Part shown: positions 18,947 to 28,809 of the stretch, piece after piece
Layout: every line of letters starts with the position of its first letter
Numbering within the stretch: position 1 is the stretch's first letter
Source: CAYJPA01 sp964371945
Lineage (GTDB): Bacteria; Chloroflexota; Chloroflexia; Thermomicrobiales; UBA6265
Direction of reading: 5' to 3'
Assembly: GCA_964371945.1 (NCBI GenBank)
Contig: CAYJPA010000017.1
Span: 8,671-72,670 of the forward strand
DNA length: 64,000 nucleotides
The notes under the pieces: generated by a model
The model's input: the letters and a program-made list of their open reading frames with translations, nothing else
Databases searched by the model: none
Told to the model about the DNA's origin: nothing
Translations under genes and position numbers: made by a program

Positions 18947-20590
18947 TTACCGCCGGTCGAAAACCCAGCGGCCACCGACCATCGTCGCGAGCGGTTCGAC
19001 GTCTTTGAGCTCGTCGTGTGAGATTGTCAACAAGTCGCGTTCCAGCACCACCAGATCGGCCAGTTTGCCGGGCTCGATCGAGCCCCGTTCGCGCTCCTGA
19101 CCGGTCGTGAACGCGCCCCCGATCGTGTATGCCCGCAATACCTTCCGTGTCGAGATTCGCTCTGACTCGCCGAGCACTCTTCCTGTCACGGTTTTGCGCG
19201 TTGTTGCGGCGTACATCCCAACCCAGGGATTGAAATCGGATACCGCCGAGTCGGAAGAACCGGCCAGGGGAATTCCCGCATTGAGATAGGTCCGCATCGG
19301 CATCGCCTTCGACGCCCGTGCCTCTCCCAACGATGTCACAAAGCTTTCGCCGAGATTGGTGATGAACGGATTCGACACAACCGCGGTAATCCGGTGCTTC
19401 GCCATCAAGTCGAGCGACCTCCCGGTCGGGAAATAGGCATGGTGAACGCGATGACGGAGCCACGGTTTCGGACTCGCCGTCTGCGCTTCCGCATAGGCGG
19501 TCACGACGATCTCCTGCGCCTCATCGCCGCAGGTATGGGTGTCGATCGGCCACCCGAGCTCATGCACCCACCGGATCATTTCGGTCAGCTTGCCCGGTTC
19601 GACGACCCACAAGCCACGGTTTTCGGGTTCATTGAAGTAGGGCTCGAACATTTTGGCCGTCCGGTCCCCAACTCCACCATCAGGCATGAGCTTGATGCCT
19701 TCGAGCCGAAGCATGTCGCCGCCGAACCCTCCCGTAACTCCGACGGCCTCGAATCGTTCCTGCAGAACGTCGTCCTCTTCCGCGGCGCCGAAACCCCATC
19801 CCGCCATCAGCATTTCGGTTCGAACCGACAACCGATCCGTCTGCAGAGCGCGGTGAAAAGCCCGGATTTCGTGCGGAGCCAGTCCCGGTTCGGCCACACC
19901 TGTTAGTCCGACCGCGTTGTAAGCGCGGCATGCGGTTTCAATCGCCTGAACGAGATCATCCTCGGTCGACGAGGGAACGTGTTTCGTGATCAGTTCCTTG
20001 GCGCGATCGCGAAAAAGTCCGGTCGGCTCGCCGTCGCCATCACGATCGAACGAACCGGAATAGAGGACACCGGCCGGTGGATCGGGTGTGTCGCGGCTCA
20101 CGCCTGCCAGCTGCATCGCCATTGAGTTGGCAATGAGCTTGTTCCAAACGCGGTGCAGCACAACCGGATGGCTTGGCGCGACTCGATCGAGCTCGTGCCT
20201 GTTTGGGTATCGCTTCTCGACAAGCAGCGATTCATCCCAGCCCCGTCCAAGAATCCAGGTTCCGGCTGGTTGACGCTCCGCTGCCTCCTTCACCTTTCTG
20301 AGGATAACGTCAATCGACCGGCAATCGTAGAGTTGAATCTGACTCAGAATCTGTCCGGTCATCAACAAATGGTTATGTGCATCGATCAGCCCGGGAATGA
20401 CCGTCGCGCCATTGAGATTCTCGACCGTCGTCCCAAACCCGGCCAAATCCGCGATCTCATCATCAGACCCGACTGCAACGAACCTACTGTCCTTGATCGC
20501 TACCGCGGTGGCCGTCAAATCGTGCGCATTTACCGTGTGCACCGTCGCATTGATCAGAACCAAATCCGGCGCAAGCGATCTCACGGGCAT
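18947..20590 (-). CDS. amidohydrolase (YtcJ-like metal-dependent hydrolase)
   Basis: 547 residues of the amidohydrolase 3 family. GATVIPGLIDAHNHLLMTG gives the HxH metal ligands, ILGRGWDESLL is typical of YtcJ, and IDTHTCGDEAQEIVV and RHRVHHA carry the next histidines. GSSDSAVSDFNPWVGMYAATTR holds the catalytic aspartate, and the tail GSIEPGKLADLVVLERDLL is the family's closing beta-sandwich. No secretion signal. Substrate unknown: YtcJ relatives include N-substituted formamide deformylases. Converges with pcm, whose stop abuts its own. Confidence 0.9.
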   Translation of the reverse strand: MPVRSLAPDLVLINATVHTVNAHDLTATAVAIKDSRFVAVGSDDEIADLAGFGTTVENLNGATVIPGLIDAHNHLLMTGQILSQIQLYDCRSIDVILRKVKEAAERQPAGTWILGRGWDESLLVEKRYPNRHELDRVAPSHPVVLHRVWNKLIANSMAMQLAGVSRDTPDPPAGVLYSGSFDRDGDGEPTGLFRDRAKELITKHVPSSTEDDLVQAIETACRAYNAVGLTGVAEPGLAPHEIRAFHRALQTDRLSVRTEMLMAGWGFGAAEEDDVLQERFEAVGVTGGFGGDMLRLEGIKLMPDGGVGDRTAKMFEPYFNEPENRGLWVVEPGKLTEMIRWVHELGWPIDTHTCGDEAQEIVVTAYAEAQTASPKPWLRHRVHHAYFPTGRSLDLMAKHRITAVVSNPFITNLGESFVTSLGEARASKAMPMRTYLNAGIPLAGSSDSAVSDFNPWVGMYAATTRKTVTGRVLGESERISTRKVLRAYTIGGAFTTGQERERGSIEPGKLADLVVLERDLLTISHDELKDVEPLATMVGGRWVFDRR

Positions 20591-20625
20591 GTTCTGCTCC
20601 CTTCGCGGTCTGATGTGCCTGGGGT

Positions 20626-20650
20626 GTAGCGGCGGACCCGCGTGTCCGCC
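20626..20650 (+). repeat. REP-like palindrome, GTAG-headed
   Basis: GTAG followed by an imperfect palindrome with arms GGCGGAC / GTCCGCC. It pairs with an inverted relative at 20735-20759, giving a head-to-head doublet about 110 bases long in the gap between two genes. Confidence 0.55.
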
Positions 20651-20734
20651 TTATGTCAACACCCGCGTTTGCTTCGGGATACGAAAGCTGAAAAGTAAGG
20701 TGTATTGATTTGGTGATTATTCACGTCGACGCCG

Positions 20735-20759
20735 GGTGGACACGCGGATCCTCCGCTAC
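20735..20759 (-). repeat. REP-like palindrome, inverted partner
   Basis: On the minus strand reads GTAGCGGAGGATCCGCGTGT and continues CCACC, matching the element at 20626-20650 at about 21 of 25 positions. Its GTAG tetranucleotide supplies the TAG stop of the serine hydrolase that ends at 20756. Confidence 0.55.
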
Positions 20760-21613
20760 GAGTGATGAATCGACCCCCAAGCTTCAAAGACCGCGGCCCC
20801 AATCCTTCCATTAAGCACATTGCCTTCCTGGTCGATCCCGAAACCGTGGTCCTTACTGCCTTCGTTCATGGTGACGAGTACGAACGTTGAAGCGTTCGAT
20901 TTGACGATCGCCGCATCGACCCGCACGCTCATGTAGTTGCCGATCTTGTTGTACACCTGGACCGGTTGGTCGATGTCGAGATCGTTTGCGAACTGGTTAT
21001 ACGGTATGCCCCGCGGAATCTGCTCGAGATGCTGCTGCTTGCCGAGATGCGTCCGCATGACCTGGCAGGCGTCAGGAGAAACGATCGCGTCGGTCGCGAT
21101 CATCTCCAACAGCCGGCCCAACTCACGTGGCGTCGAAACCGCGTATTGATAGATGTCGCCGACGAGCTCCATGTTCATGCGAAGCTCGGTCTGTGGCAGT
21201 CCCCACTCGCGAAACGACTGGTTAATTCGCCCCTTTCCCAGTTTCCGAACCAGGATCCCCGTAGCGACATTGTCCGAAACGATGATCATGAGCCGGCAGA
21301 GATCACCGATCGTCGGTTGTAGCCCAGGCGCCATCTCCTTGAGCACACCTGTTCCGCCCATCCAGTCGCCCGGCTCGATCTTGACCCGTCCATCAAGATC
21401 GACCAATCCCTGGCCCGCCTGGCGATAAAGCTCGGCCATGATCCCGACCTTGATCACGCTCGCCGTCGGCATCACCACGTCGGCCCGAATCCCAAGCTCT
21501 TTGCCGGTCGAGAGATTCTTTGCGTAACAGCCGATTACGCCGCTGAAGTCACGCAGCGCCACGTCAATCTCTGCCAGAAGATCAGGATTCCCGAACCGGT
21601 CACTACTCATCAA
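20756..21613 (-). CDS. class A beta-lactamase-like serine hydrolase
   Basis: 285 residues. The three active-site motifs of the penicillin-recognising fold are present: S-x-x-K as ASVIK (~residue 52), SDN in IVSDNVATG (~115), and K-I-G in YNKIGNYMSVRVD (~215), a variant of KTG. No signal peptide is visible, so unlike true beta-lactamases it would stay in the cytoplasm unless the start is wrong. Many such proteins are esterases or peptidases with no antibiotic role. The stop codon is provided by a REP-like repeat. Confidence 0.82.
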   Translation of the reverse strand: MMSSDRFGNPDLLAEIDVALRDFSGVIGCYAKNLSTGKELGIRADVVMPTASVIKVGIMAELYRQAGQGLVDLDGRVKIEPGDWMGGTGVLKEMAPGLQPTIGDLCRLMIIVSDNVATGILVRKLGKGRINQSFREWGLPQTELRMNMELVGDIYQYAVSTPRELGRLLEMIATDAIVSPDACQVMRTHLGKQQHLEQIPRGIPYNQFANDLDIDQPVQVYNKIGNYMSVRVDAAIVKSNASTFVLVTMNEGSKDHGFGIDQEGNVLNGRIGAAVFEAWGSIHHS

Positions 21614-21651
21614 TCATCTCCACTCACACCGATGCCGCTAGAGCCGGCATC

Positions 21652-23901
21652 TTACGGCAAGAGAGAAACCTTGAGTGGAAGGTCGTCGCTGGTCACCTGA
21701 TAGCCTTGGACAGTTCGAGTCACTTTCAGCGAGCCGCGCCCGCCAAGGACGCTGATGTCACGGAGCGTGATCACCGAGAGCCAATCCGGCAGCATCGGAT
21801 TCACTTGCAAGCAACGACCCTCGAGATCGACTTCCAGTCCGAGCATGCTTTTCAATAGCAACGGGATCGCCCCGGCAGCCCAGGCTTGCGGACTGCAACT
21901 AACTGGATAGCCGACAGGCGACTCGTCCCCGTATCCAATCCGAGCAAACCCGCAATAGAGCTCCGGCAACCGCCCCCAACGATCGGAAAGCGCAGCATCG
22001 AGCAACGCTTTTGTCACCTGGTTCCCCGCATCCGCCTCGCCGTATCGGTAGAACCCCGAGCCTATGACGCTGTTGTCGTGCGGCCAAACCGAGCCGTTGT
22101 GGTAGCTCATCGGGTTGTACGAGATCGAGCCGGCGGCAAGCGTTCTGATTCCCCAACCGGAGCTCAGATCGGGCTCGCCCATCCGGGCAATCATCAGGGC
22201 TGCCCGATCCGCGTCAGGCAAACCTGTCATCAACAGATGCCCTGGATTGGAAGAAATCGACCGTACCTGCTGTTTCGCTCCATCCAGCGCCTGCGCATAT
22301 GTCTGTACATCAGGCATCCAGAATGCATCCTCGATCCGCTGCCGCATTTCGCCGGCCTTCGCCCGCAGCTCGGCTGCTCGTCCAGGCTCGCCGAAGACTC
22401 GCGTCACCTCCGCCAGCCGATCGTAGGCGGCAAAGACATAACCATGCACCTCGACCCCCGCAACCGGACTCACAACAGGTCGACCATCGACATGACTCAG
22501 TGAGTCGTAACTGTCTTTCCAGACTTGATTGGCGATCCGTGCTCCGCCCTCGCCGTCGTTGCGGTACTCGACAAAACCGTCGCCATCCAGATCCCCATGC
22601 TGCTCGATCCACTCGATCGCTCGCTCCGCGTTCGGCATCAGCTCATCGTAGAGCGCTTTGTCCCCGGTCCAGGCCACCGTTTCGGCAAAGAGCCAGGCAA
22701 AGAGCGGTGTCGCATCGACCGTTCCGTAGTAGGGCGAGTGCGGCACCTCGTGCAAGCGCGCCATTTCGCCGTAGCGCATCTCGTGCAAGATCTTGCCGGG
22801 TTCTTCCTCGCGCTCCGGATCGAACGTTGACCCCTGCATTGCCGCGAGCACCCGCAATGTCCCCGCGGCCCGCTCTGGCTTGAGATAAAGCGTTTGCAAA
22901 CCCACGATCAGACTATCGCGACCAAACGGCGCGACGAACCAGGGGATGCCCGCCGCCGGCACATCGCCGTGCGGAAATGTCGTTTGTAGAGCATCGAGAT
23001 CAAGCAGGCTACGTTCGAGCACGCGATTGAGCGGATCGAAGTCAGTCTTGATGCTGGTTTGATGACCTTGGGATTCGCGCACGGCCTCCAGTGGTATGCC
23101 ATCTGCTGTTCGCACGGAGACACTTGCGGTCACCGACCAGCTCATGCCCGGATCGATCCCAATTTCAAACGACGCTTGGACCCCCAGACTAGCTGGTAGC
23201 TCGTGCGGTGCGGTCGTTTCAGGAAGGCTCTCGAGCCTCACAGAAGGCTTCAGAGGCGGCGTTGCTTCACGCTCGATGGCGGTGAAGTGGACGTCGCGAT
23301 CGAATCGAACCACGGTTTCGGCCGTTTTGCCGTCCAATCCCCGATACGCCAACACCACGCCTTTCGCCGAAACGATCGGCGGCAGCAGTTGCCCGCGCTC
23401 CATTCTTGGAAAACCCCGGATATCGAACAGATCTCGAAAGTCGGCCGCGATCTCGATCGCGAACCTAAGCGGCAATCTCAGAGCGGTGTAGTTGTGAATC
23501 GAAAAGGACGCAACGAGCTCATTGCTGATCGACACCCGTTGTTCAAGCATGAGCCGCATCGGAGTCAGCGAGTCGCCGTTGCTTAGTTGCAGCAGAGGAT
23601 TCGAGGAAATCACTGTCGCGGCGGCCGCGCTTTCGGTTCTTACTGAAAGCTGCTTCAGTCGGACCCCGTTGATCGTGATTCGAAATCGGCTGAGATGGCG
23701 TGTGTCTCGCGCATAGAGTCCGGTTGCGCTTTCGTCGGTGTGCTCGGTCGAGATCTCACCAACGAGAAACAGCTCGTTGCCTTTGAGAACGAGATTCTGA
23801 TCCAGCACGCTGACATCTCCACGGACAATCTTGGCTCTCTCTTGGCCGGCAGGCGACTTCAGGGCGTCGCAAGCCCGTGGCGCACGGAGAGTATGATCCA
23901 C
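21652..23901 (-). CDS. glycogen-debranching (amylo-alpha-1,6-glucosidase-type) enzyme
   Basis: 749 residues. The N-terminal beta-sandwich found in bacterial debranching-like proteins is seen in LKGNELFLVGEISTEH, GLYARDTRHLSRFRI and GVRLKQLSVRTES. The C-terminal (alpha/alpha)6 glycosidase barrel has VAPFGRDSLIVGLQTL, WIEQHGDLDGDGFVEYRN, WKDSYDSLSH, and YHNGSVWPHDNSVIGSGFYRY. Role: hydrolysis of alpha-1,6 branches or of a related polysaccharide in the cytoplasm. The first ~31 codons look non-homologous, so the true start may be the GTG at 23808 behind a GGAG. Divergent from a membrane-protein gene; no glgA/B/P neighbours. Confidence 0.87.
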   Translation of the reverse strand: MDHTLRAPRACDALKSPAGQERAKIVRGDVSVLDQNLVLKGNELFLVGEISTEHTDESATGLYARDTRHLSRFRITINGVRLKQLSVRTESAAAATVISSNPLLQLSNGDSLTPMRLMLEQRVSISNELVASFSIHNYTALRLPLRFAIEIAADFRDLFDIRGFPRMERGQLLPPIVSAKGVVLAYRGLDGKTAETVVRFDRDVHFTAIEREATPPLKPSVRLESLPETTAPHELPASLGVQASFEIGIDPGMSWSVTASVSVRTADGIPLEAVRESQGHQTSIKTDFDPLNRVLERSLLDLDALQTTFPHGDVPAAGIPWFVAPFGRDSLIVGLQTLYLKPERAAGTLRVLAAMQGSTFDPEREEEPGKILHEMRYGEMARLHEVPHSPYYGTVDATPLFAWLFAETVAWTGDKALYDELMPNAERAIEWIEQHGDLDGDGFVEYRNDGEGGARIANQVWKDSYDSLSHVDGRPVVSPVAGVEVHGYVFAAYDRLAEVTRVFGEPGRAAELRAKAGEMRQRIEDAFWMPDVQTYAQALDGAKQQVRSISSNPGHLLMTGLPDADRAALMIARMGEPDLSSGWGIRTLAAGSISYNPMSYHNGSVWPHDNSVIGSGFYRYGEADAGNQVTKALLDAALSDRWGRLPELYCGFARIGYGDESPVGYPVSCSPQAWAAGAIPLLLKSMLGLEVDLEGRCLQVNPMLPDWLSVITLRDISVLGGRGSLKVTRTVQGYQVTSDDLPLKVSLLP

Positions 23902-23951
23902 TCATTCGATGTCAACGAGCTCAACCGCCGAGCCAGCAGAGGTTCAACCAC

Positions 23952-24623
23952 ATGAACGGCGCCCGCCTCGTCGGACGAGGATTGCACGACACCTTCGAGA
24001 ACCTGATCAGCTATGTCATGGTCACCATGACCTGGTGGTGCTGCATCTTCCTGGTCGTGCCCGGTCCGGCGGCAACACTCGCGCTCTTTGCGCACGCCGA
24101 TCCGCGCCATGGAATGCTCTCCGACCGCATGACCTGGAGCGAAACACTGCGATTCATCGGCCGGAACTTGTGGCGAGCCTGGGGCCTCGCGCTCCTGACC
24201 ATTCCCGTGATGGCGTTGTTGATCTACAACGTCATCTTCTACAGCAGCGGGGATACGATCCTCGGCGTTCTGACGCCGCTCTGGTGCGTTCTTTTTCTTT
24301 TCGCATTTGCCACGACCATGACCGCGTTTTCGCTCTTTGCCCTGGAACAGCTCGATTTCAAAACCACAATCGAAATCGCGGCACTGATGGTCGGAGCCCA
24401 CATCCCGCGGGTCATTGTGCTCACGCTGCTACTTTGGATCGTCCTGTTGGTAGGCACGGTGCTCATCGTTCCAACTGCCATGTTCCTGCCCATGACTGTC
24501 GCCGCAACATTCAACCGCTTCGTCCTCTCCAGCCGCAAAATCGACATCCCGGACCCGCTCGCCCCGACCGCTGAGCGTCTGGCGGAAGGAAAGACGGGCA
24601 AGCGAAAGTGGTGGGGATTGTGA
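23952..24623 (+). CDS. DUF624-like integral membrane protein
   Basis: 223 residues, with about five hydrophobic segments (e.g. YVMVTMTWWCCIFLVVPGPAA, ALLTIPVMALLIYNVIF, ILGVLTPLWCVLFLFAFATT, VIVLTLLLWIVLLVGTVLIV). The early G-P-A-x-x-A-L-F block followed by a helix pair resembles YesL/DUF624 proteins, often found beside carbohydrate genes. Its pairing with the divergent debranching enzyme fits that. ATG 23952 avoids overlap with the divergent gene; the frame is open from 23877. Function unknown. Confidence 0.65.
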   Translation: MNGARLVGRGLHDTFENLISYVMVTMTWWCCIFLVVPGPAATLALFAHADPRHGMLSDRMTWSETLRFIGRNLWRAWGLALLTIPVMALLIYNVIFYSSGDTILGVLTPLWCVLFLFAFATTMTAFSLFALEQLDFKTTIEIAALMVGAHIPRVIVLTLLLWIVLLVGTVLIVPTAMFLPMTVAATFNRFVLSSRKIDIPDPLAPTAERLAEGKTGKRKWWGL

Positions 24624-24963
24624 CGAGCGGTAAAGGGTGAGGTGTTCAGGGGTAATGAAAAAGTCCAAGTTTTCCAAGTAACCGGACTTCACCCATCTGA
24701 AAGTACCACGGTCAGAATTGAGAACAGTTGACTTTGCGAGTAATTCGCTTTGGTGACTCAATCCATTCACCGTGGTCCAGAAAACAGGGCCAACGACCGG
24801 GATCACTACACCTGGCCACTATCGCTGCGCAAACCGCTTCGCGCGAACGACGTCGTCAGCATGCTTGACGAAATCATTAACAATCTTCTCCTTGTGCGGT
24901 CAGCTAGGATGTATGACCTTGCCCTCAAGGCGCTTCGTACAATCGACGATCATGGAGCACGCA
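24624..24963. other. 340-base gap before the prolyl oligopeptidase
   Basis: No coding sequence supported. Contains a weak inverted repeat AAGTCC / GGACTT near 24660-24690 and a possible -10 box TAGGAT at 24905-24910, without a convincing -35, about 54 bases before the peptidase start. Confidence 0.3.
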
Positions 24964-27015
24964 ATGTCGGACTCAATGACCTTTCCAGATCGCTCAAAAC
25001 GTGATGACGAATTCGCATGGTTGGAAGAAATCTATGATGACAACGCGCTCGCATGGGTAGTCGAACAAAACGATCGAACAACCGAAGCCCTGGGCACTCC
25101 ACGATTCGAGTCACTAAACCAACGAATTCTTGACGTGCTTGATTCGACCGATCGGATCCCCGAGGTCGCCAAGCATGGCGCGTTCCTCTACAACTTCTGG
25201 AAAGACGCCGATCACCCGCGAGGTCTCTGGCGACGGACGTCCCTTGACAGCTATCGAACTGACGATCCGAATTGGGAGATCCTGCTCGATCTCGACGAGC
25301 TCTGCCGTCTCGAAAACGTCCAATGGGTCTTTGCCGGAGCGCGGCTGCTCTTTCCCGGCTACACGCGGGCTTTGCTTCGCCTCTCACCCGACGGCGGCGA
25401 CGCGGTTGCGATTCGAGAATTCGATCTGTCGTCAAAAACGTCCGTTGCCAACGGATTTGTCCTTCCGAGCGCAAAGACCTCGGTCTCCTGGATCGACCGC
25501 GACACCATCTTCGTATCGACCGATTTCGGTCCCGGCTCCCTCACGACCTCCAGCTATCCGAGATTCGTCAAACGATGGCGCCGCGGCACGCCCCTCGAGT
25601 CGGCCGAGCTGATTCTCGAAATTCCAGAAGGGCACATGATCGCGGGCGGCGAGCACGATCATACCGAGGGCTTCGAGCGCGACACCGTGCAAGACGTGAT
25701 CGACTTCTATACCCGTCGCACATATCTGCTTCGCGACGACCGGCTCGTTCATATTGACGTGCCTGACGACGCCGATTGGGACTTTCATCGCGAATGGATC
25801 GTGATTCGTCTTCGAACCGATTGGACTGTCGAGGAAGTGACCTACCCGTCGGGTTCACTTGTCGCCACCCTGTTCGAGCCGTTTCTTGCCGGCAAGCGTC
25901 AAATCGACGTGCTCTTCGAACCGGACGAGCACACGTCCCTGGTTTCATGGAGTCGCACCCGAAACCATCTCCTGCTGACCCTCTTGCGCGATGTATCCAC
26001 GCGAATCGAGGTGGCGATGCATAGCGACGACGGTTGGCGCCACATGCAATTGACGACCGGCGGCGATTTTTTGACCGCGAGCATCGCGGCCGTGGACGCT
26101 GACGCGGACGACGACTTCTGGCTCCAGTCGAACGGGTTTCTTCGTCCAGCGACATTGCAGTTGGGAAAAGCCGGCGACGGCGCGCTCGAGACGCTCAAGA
26201 GCGCTCCTTCGTTTTTCGACGGATCCCGGTTTGCCGTTGAGCAGCACTTCGTGCGGTCAAAAGATGGCACTCGCGTTCCGTATTTCCAGATTGCTCCACG
26301 CGGACTCGAATTGGATGCCGATAATCCGACGCTGCTCAACGGCTACGGCGGATTTGAAATACCCCTGCTCTCCAAGTACGACGGCACGATCGGTCGCGGC
26401 TGGCTCGAACAAAACGGCGTTTACGTGATCGCCAACATCCGTGGCGGCGGCGAATACGGACCAGGCTGGCACCAAGCCGCGTTACGTGAGCATCGTCACC
26501 GCGCGTACGAGGATTTCGCCGCGGTCGCGCGGGATCTGATCGACCGCCGGGTGACGTCACCCGCGCGTCTCGGCTGCATGGGTGGCAGCAACGGTGGTCT
26601 CCTGGTCGGAAACATGCTCACGCACTATCCGGAGATCTTCGGCGCGATCGTCTGCGCGGTGCCGCTGCTCGATATGAAGCGCTACACGAAACTCTCGGCC
26701 GGCTTTTCCTGGATTGCGGAGTATGGCGATCCAGATAATCCGTCCGATTGGGAGTTCATCCAGACCTTCTCGCCTTATCACAACCTGCGCGACGGCGTTT
26801 CGTACCCGCCGGTGCTCTTCTACACCGCGACCAGCGACGATCGCGTCGGCCCCGTGCAGGCGCGCAAAATGGCCGCCCGCATGCAAGCTCGTGGGCTCCC
26901 AGATGTTTGGTTCTACGAGAATCGCGACGGTGGCCACGGCGCCGCTGCCGACAACAAGCAATCGGCGCACCTAAAAGCCGCCAGCTTCGAATTCCTCTGG
27001 CAGCACCTAAAGTAA
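24964..27015 (+). CDS. prolyl oligopeptidase family serine peptidase (S9A)
   Basis: 683 residues from the ATG at 24964 (GGAG seven bases before); the open frame runs further upstream but is not homologous. The N-terminus has the S9A entry DEFAWLEEI, followed by a seven-bladed propeller region. The catalytic alpha/beta-hydrolase domain shows NIRGGGEYGPGWHQAA, nucleophile Ser in CMGGSNGGLLVGNML (~residue 540), the Asp in TSDDRVGPVQARKMAARMQ, and the His in DGGHGAAADNKQ. It cleaves short peptides, typically after proline, in the cytoplasm. Stands alone. Confidence 0.9.
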   Translation: MSDSMTFPDRSKRDDEFAWLEEIYDDNALAWVVEQNDRTTEALGTPRFESLNQRILDVLDSTDRIPEVAKHGAFLYNFWKDADHPRGLWRRTSLDSYRTDDPNWEILLDLDELCRLENVQWVFAGARLLFPGYTRALLRLSPDGGDAVAIREFDLSSKTSVANGFVLPSAKTSVSWIDRDTIFVSTDFGPGSLTTSSYPRFVKRWRRGTPLESAELILEIPEGHMIAGGEHDHTEGFERDTVQDVIDFYTRRTYLLRDDRLVHIDVPDDADWDFHREWIVIRLRTDWTVEEVTYPSGSLVATLFEPFLAGKRQIDVLFEPDEHTSLVSWSRTRNHLLLTLLRDVSTRIEVAMHSDDGWRHMQLTTGGDFLTASIAAVDADADDDFWLQSNGFLRPATLQLGKAGDGALETLKSAPSFFDGSRFAVEQHFVRSKDGTRVPYFQIAPRGLELDADNPTLLNGYGGFEIPLLSKYDGTIGRGWLEQNGVYVIANIRGGGEYGPGWHQAALREHRHRAYEDFAAVARDLIDRRVTSPARLGCMGGSNGGLLVGNMLTHYPEIFGAIVCAVPLLDMKRYTKLSAGFSWIAEYGDPDNPSDWEFIQTFSPYHNLRDGVSYPPVLFYTATSDDRVGPVQARKMAARMQARGLPDVWFYENRDGGHGAAADNKQSAHLKAASFEFLWQHLK

Positions 27016-27032
27016 GCAGGGGGGCGCGGCTC

Positions 27033-27057
27033 GCAGCGGCCGCCCTGCGTGGCCGCC
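27033..27057 (+). repeat. REP-like palindrome, GCAG-headed
   Basis: GCAGCGGCCGCCCTGCGTGG plus CCGCC, the same pattern as the pair at 20.6-20.8 kb, in the gap between two convergent genes. It may act as the shared 3'-end hairpin. Confidence 0.45.
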
Positions 27058-27203
27058 TTCTTCATCCACCGCAACGCGCAATTCGAGAGCCCATACGCGC
27101 TTCAATTCATGGAAAAGCACAGGTTTGCTTGCGCACAGACCGAGTACTCGGGATCGGCGCCCAAAAACGAGGCGCTGCAGGAGGATCTGCCGGACTACGG
27201 AGC

Positions 27204-28682
27204 TCAAACCAGCGGTTCGGCCAGAACGCCTTCGCGTTCGCGAGCGAGCTCAGCACGAATCGCGCTCCCGAGGCGCCGAATGCCTTCGTTGATTGCCTGC
27301 GGAGAAGAACAGGAATAGCAAAGCCGGAGCTCATTCCGGCCCTCCGAATCCGAGTAAAACGCATCACCCGGCACGAAACTAACGCCGAGGCGATTTGCTT
27401 CTGCAAGTAGTGATCGCGCGTCAATCCGCTCGCCGAGATCGATCCACAGGAAGATGCCGCCCGAAACCTGTTCGAACCTGGCGATTCCCACCGGCCACTC
27501 CCGGTCGATCGCCGTCGCCATAATCGCATGGCGGCGCGCAAGTTCCGGCCGCAATCGCGCAAGATGACGATCGTAGTCGCCATTGTTCAGCATCGTGGCG
27601 ACGGTCAACTGCGACAGGCTCGGTGAACAGACATCGCTTCGCTGCTTGATCAGCGAGAGATGGTTGATCACCGATTCCTCGGCATTGACCCATCCGAGCC
27701 GGAGCGCTCCGGAAAGCGATTTGGCGAACGACCCGATGTAGATCACGCCATGACCGTTCGCAAGCGCCGACAGCGATGGCGGGGTCGGTTTGTCGAACCA
27801 GAGCGCCGAATAGGGGTCGTCCTCGATCACCGGCAGTCTGTAGCGGCGAACGAGATCCAGCACCTCGCGCCGAAACGAAGTCGACCAGCTTTGCCCGGTC
27901 GGGTTCCGGTGGGTCGGCGTTACATAGAGGAGCTTCGGCCGGAATCGCAGAATCAGGTCTTCGAGCTCGTCGACGCCGCCACGCGCCGAATCCCAACCCA
28001 CGATGTTGGCCCCGGCCGCGCGAAAGACCGGGATTGCGCCGAGATAGCCAGGTCGATCCATGACCACGGAATCCCCCGGATCGACCAGGAGGCGGGTCGA
28101 AAGATCGAGCGCCTGCTGCGCGCCCGCGACCACCATGATTCGCGACGACTGAACATGTTGGCGTGCCGCAAGCGCCGCTCTGAACGGCGGCAAACCTTCA
28201 GTTGGGGCAAGATTGAGCGATTCCGATGGCCGGTCGCACAGCAGCTTGCTCGTTAACTCCGCGAACCTGGCGGTCGGAAAACAGTCGAGCGCGGTGACAC
28301 CCGCCGCAAAGGAGATGATCGAGGTATCTGTCGAATTGCGGACGATCGAGCGCAGATTTGACTCGATCGAACGCAGTGAGCTAACCGCAACCTTGCCATG
28401 CCAGGCGAACGCATTCGAACCGGCGTCCGCTTCGTCCAGCGCGCACACGAACGTGCCGCGACCGACGTGCCCACGCACCAATCCCAATGACTCGAGCTCA
28501 CGGTAGGCATTGACGACAGTCGTCCGGCTGACGCCCAGCATATTGGCGAGATCACGCTCAGAGGGAAGGCGATCGCCGGGCTGAAGATCGCCGCTGGTCA
28601 CGCGCTCCCGCAAAGAATCGCAGAGCTGGCTGTAAAGCCCACCCGCTTTGGAACGATCCAATGTCAAGGTTGTCCAGTTCAT
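27204..28682 (-). CDS. MocR/PdxR-type GntR regulator with aminotransferase domain
   Basis: 492 residues. N-terminal winged helix of GntR type: GLYSQLCDSLRERVTSGDLQ, then GDRLPSERDLANMLGVSRTT and VVNAYRELESLGLV, GRGTFV. The C-terminal fold-type I aminotransferase shows SRIMVVAGAQQALDLSTRLL, THRNPTGQSW, VIEDDPYSALWF and the pyridoxal-phosphate lysine in SFAKSLSGALRLGWV. MocR proteins sense an amino acid or PLP and usually control a divergent neighbour. Here the divergent unit is DinB-azlC-azlD, so control of branched-chain amino-acid export is a reasonable guess. Confidence 0.9.
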   Translation of the reverse strand: MNWTTLTLDRSKAGGLYSQLCDSLRERVTSGDLQPGDRLPSERDLANMLGVSRTTVVNAYRELESLGLVRGHVGRGTFVCALDEADAGSNAFAWHGKVAVSSLRSIESNLRSIVRNSTDTSIISFAAGVTALDCFPTARFAELTSKLLCDRPSESLNLAPTEGLPPFRAALAARQHVQSSRIMVVAGAQQALDLSTRLLVDPGDSVVMDRPGYLGAIPVFRAAGANIVGWDSARGGVDELEDLILRFRPKLLYVTPTHRNPTGQSWSTSFRREVLDLVRRYRLPVIEDDPYSALWFDKPTPPSLSALANGHGVIYIGSFAKSLSGALRLGWVNAEESVINHLSLIKQRSDVCSPSLSQLTVATMLNNGDYDRHLARLRPELARRHAIMATAIDREWPVGIARFEQVSGGIFLWIDLGERIDARSLLAEANRLGVSFVPGDAFYSDSEGRNELRLCYSCSSPQAINEGIRRLGSAIRAELAREREGVLAEPLV

Positions 28683-28809
28683 GCCCGTTATTCTGTCTCA
28701 CATTCGGGAATCGCAAACGTCCAATAAGCAATTGGACATTTGAGATCCGGCCGCGTTGTGAATAATGGCAGTTCAAACAAACGAGCGAAACCGCATCAAG
28801 GGGGCTTTC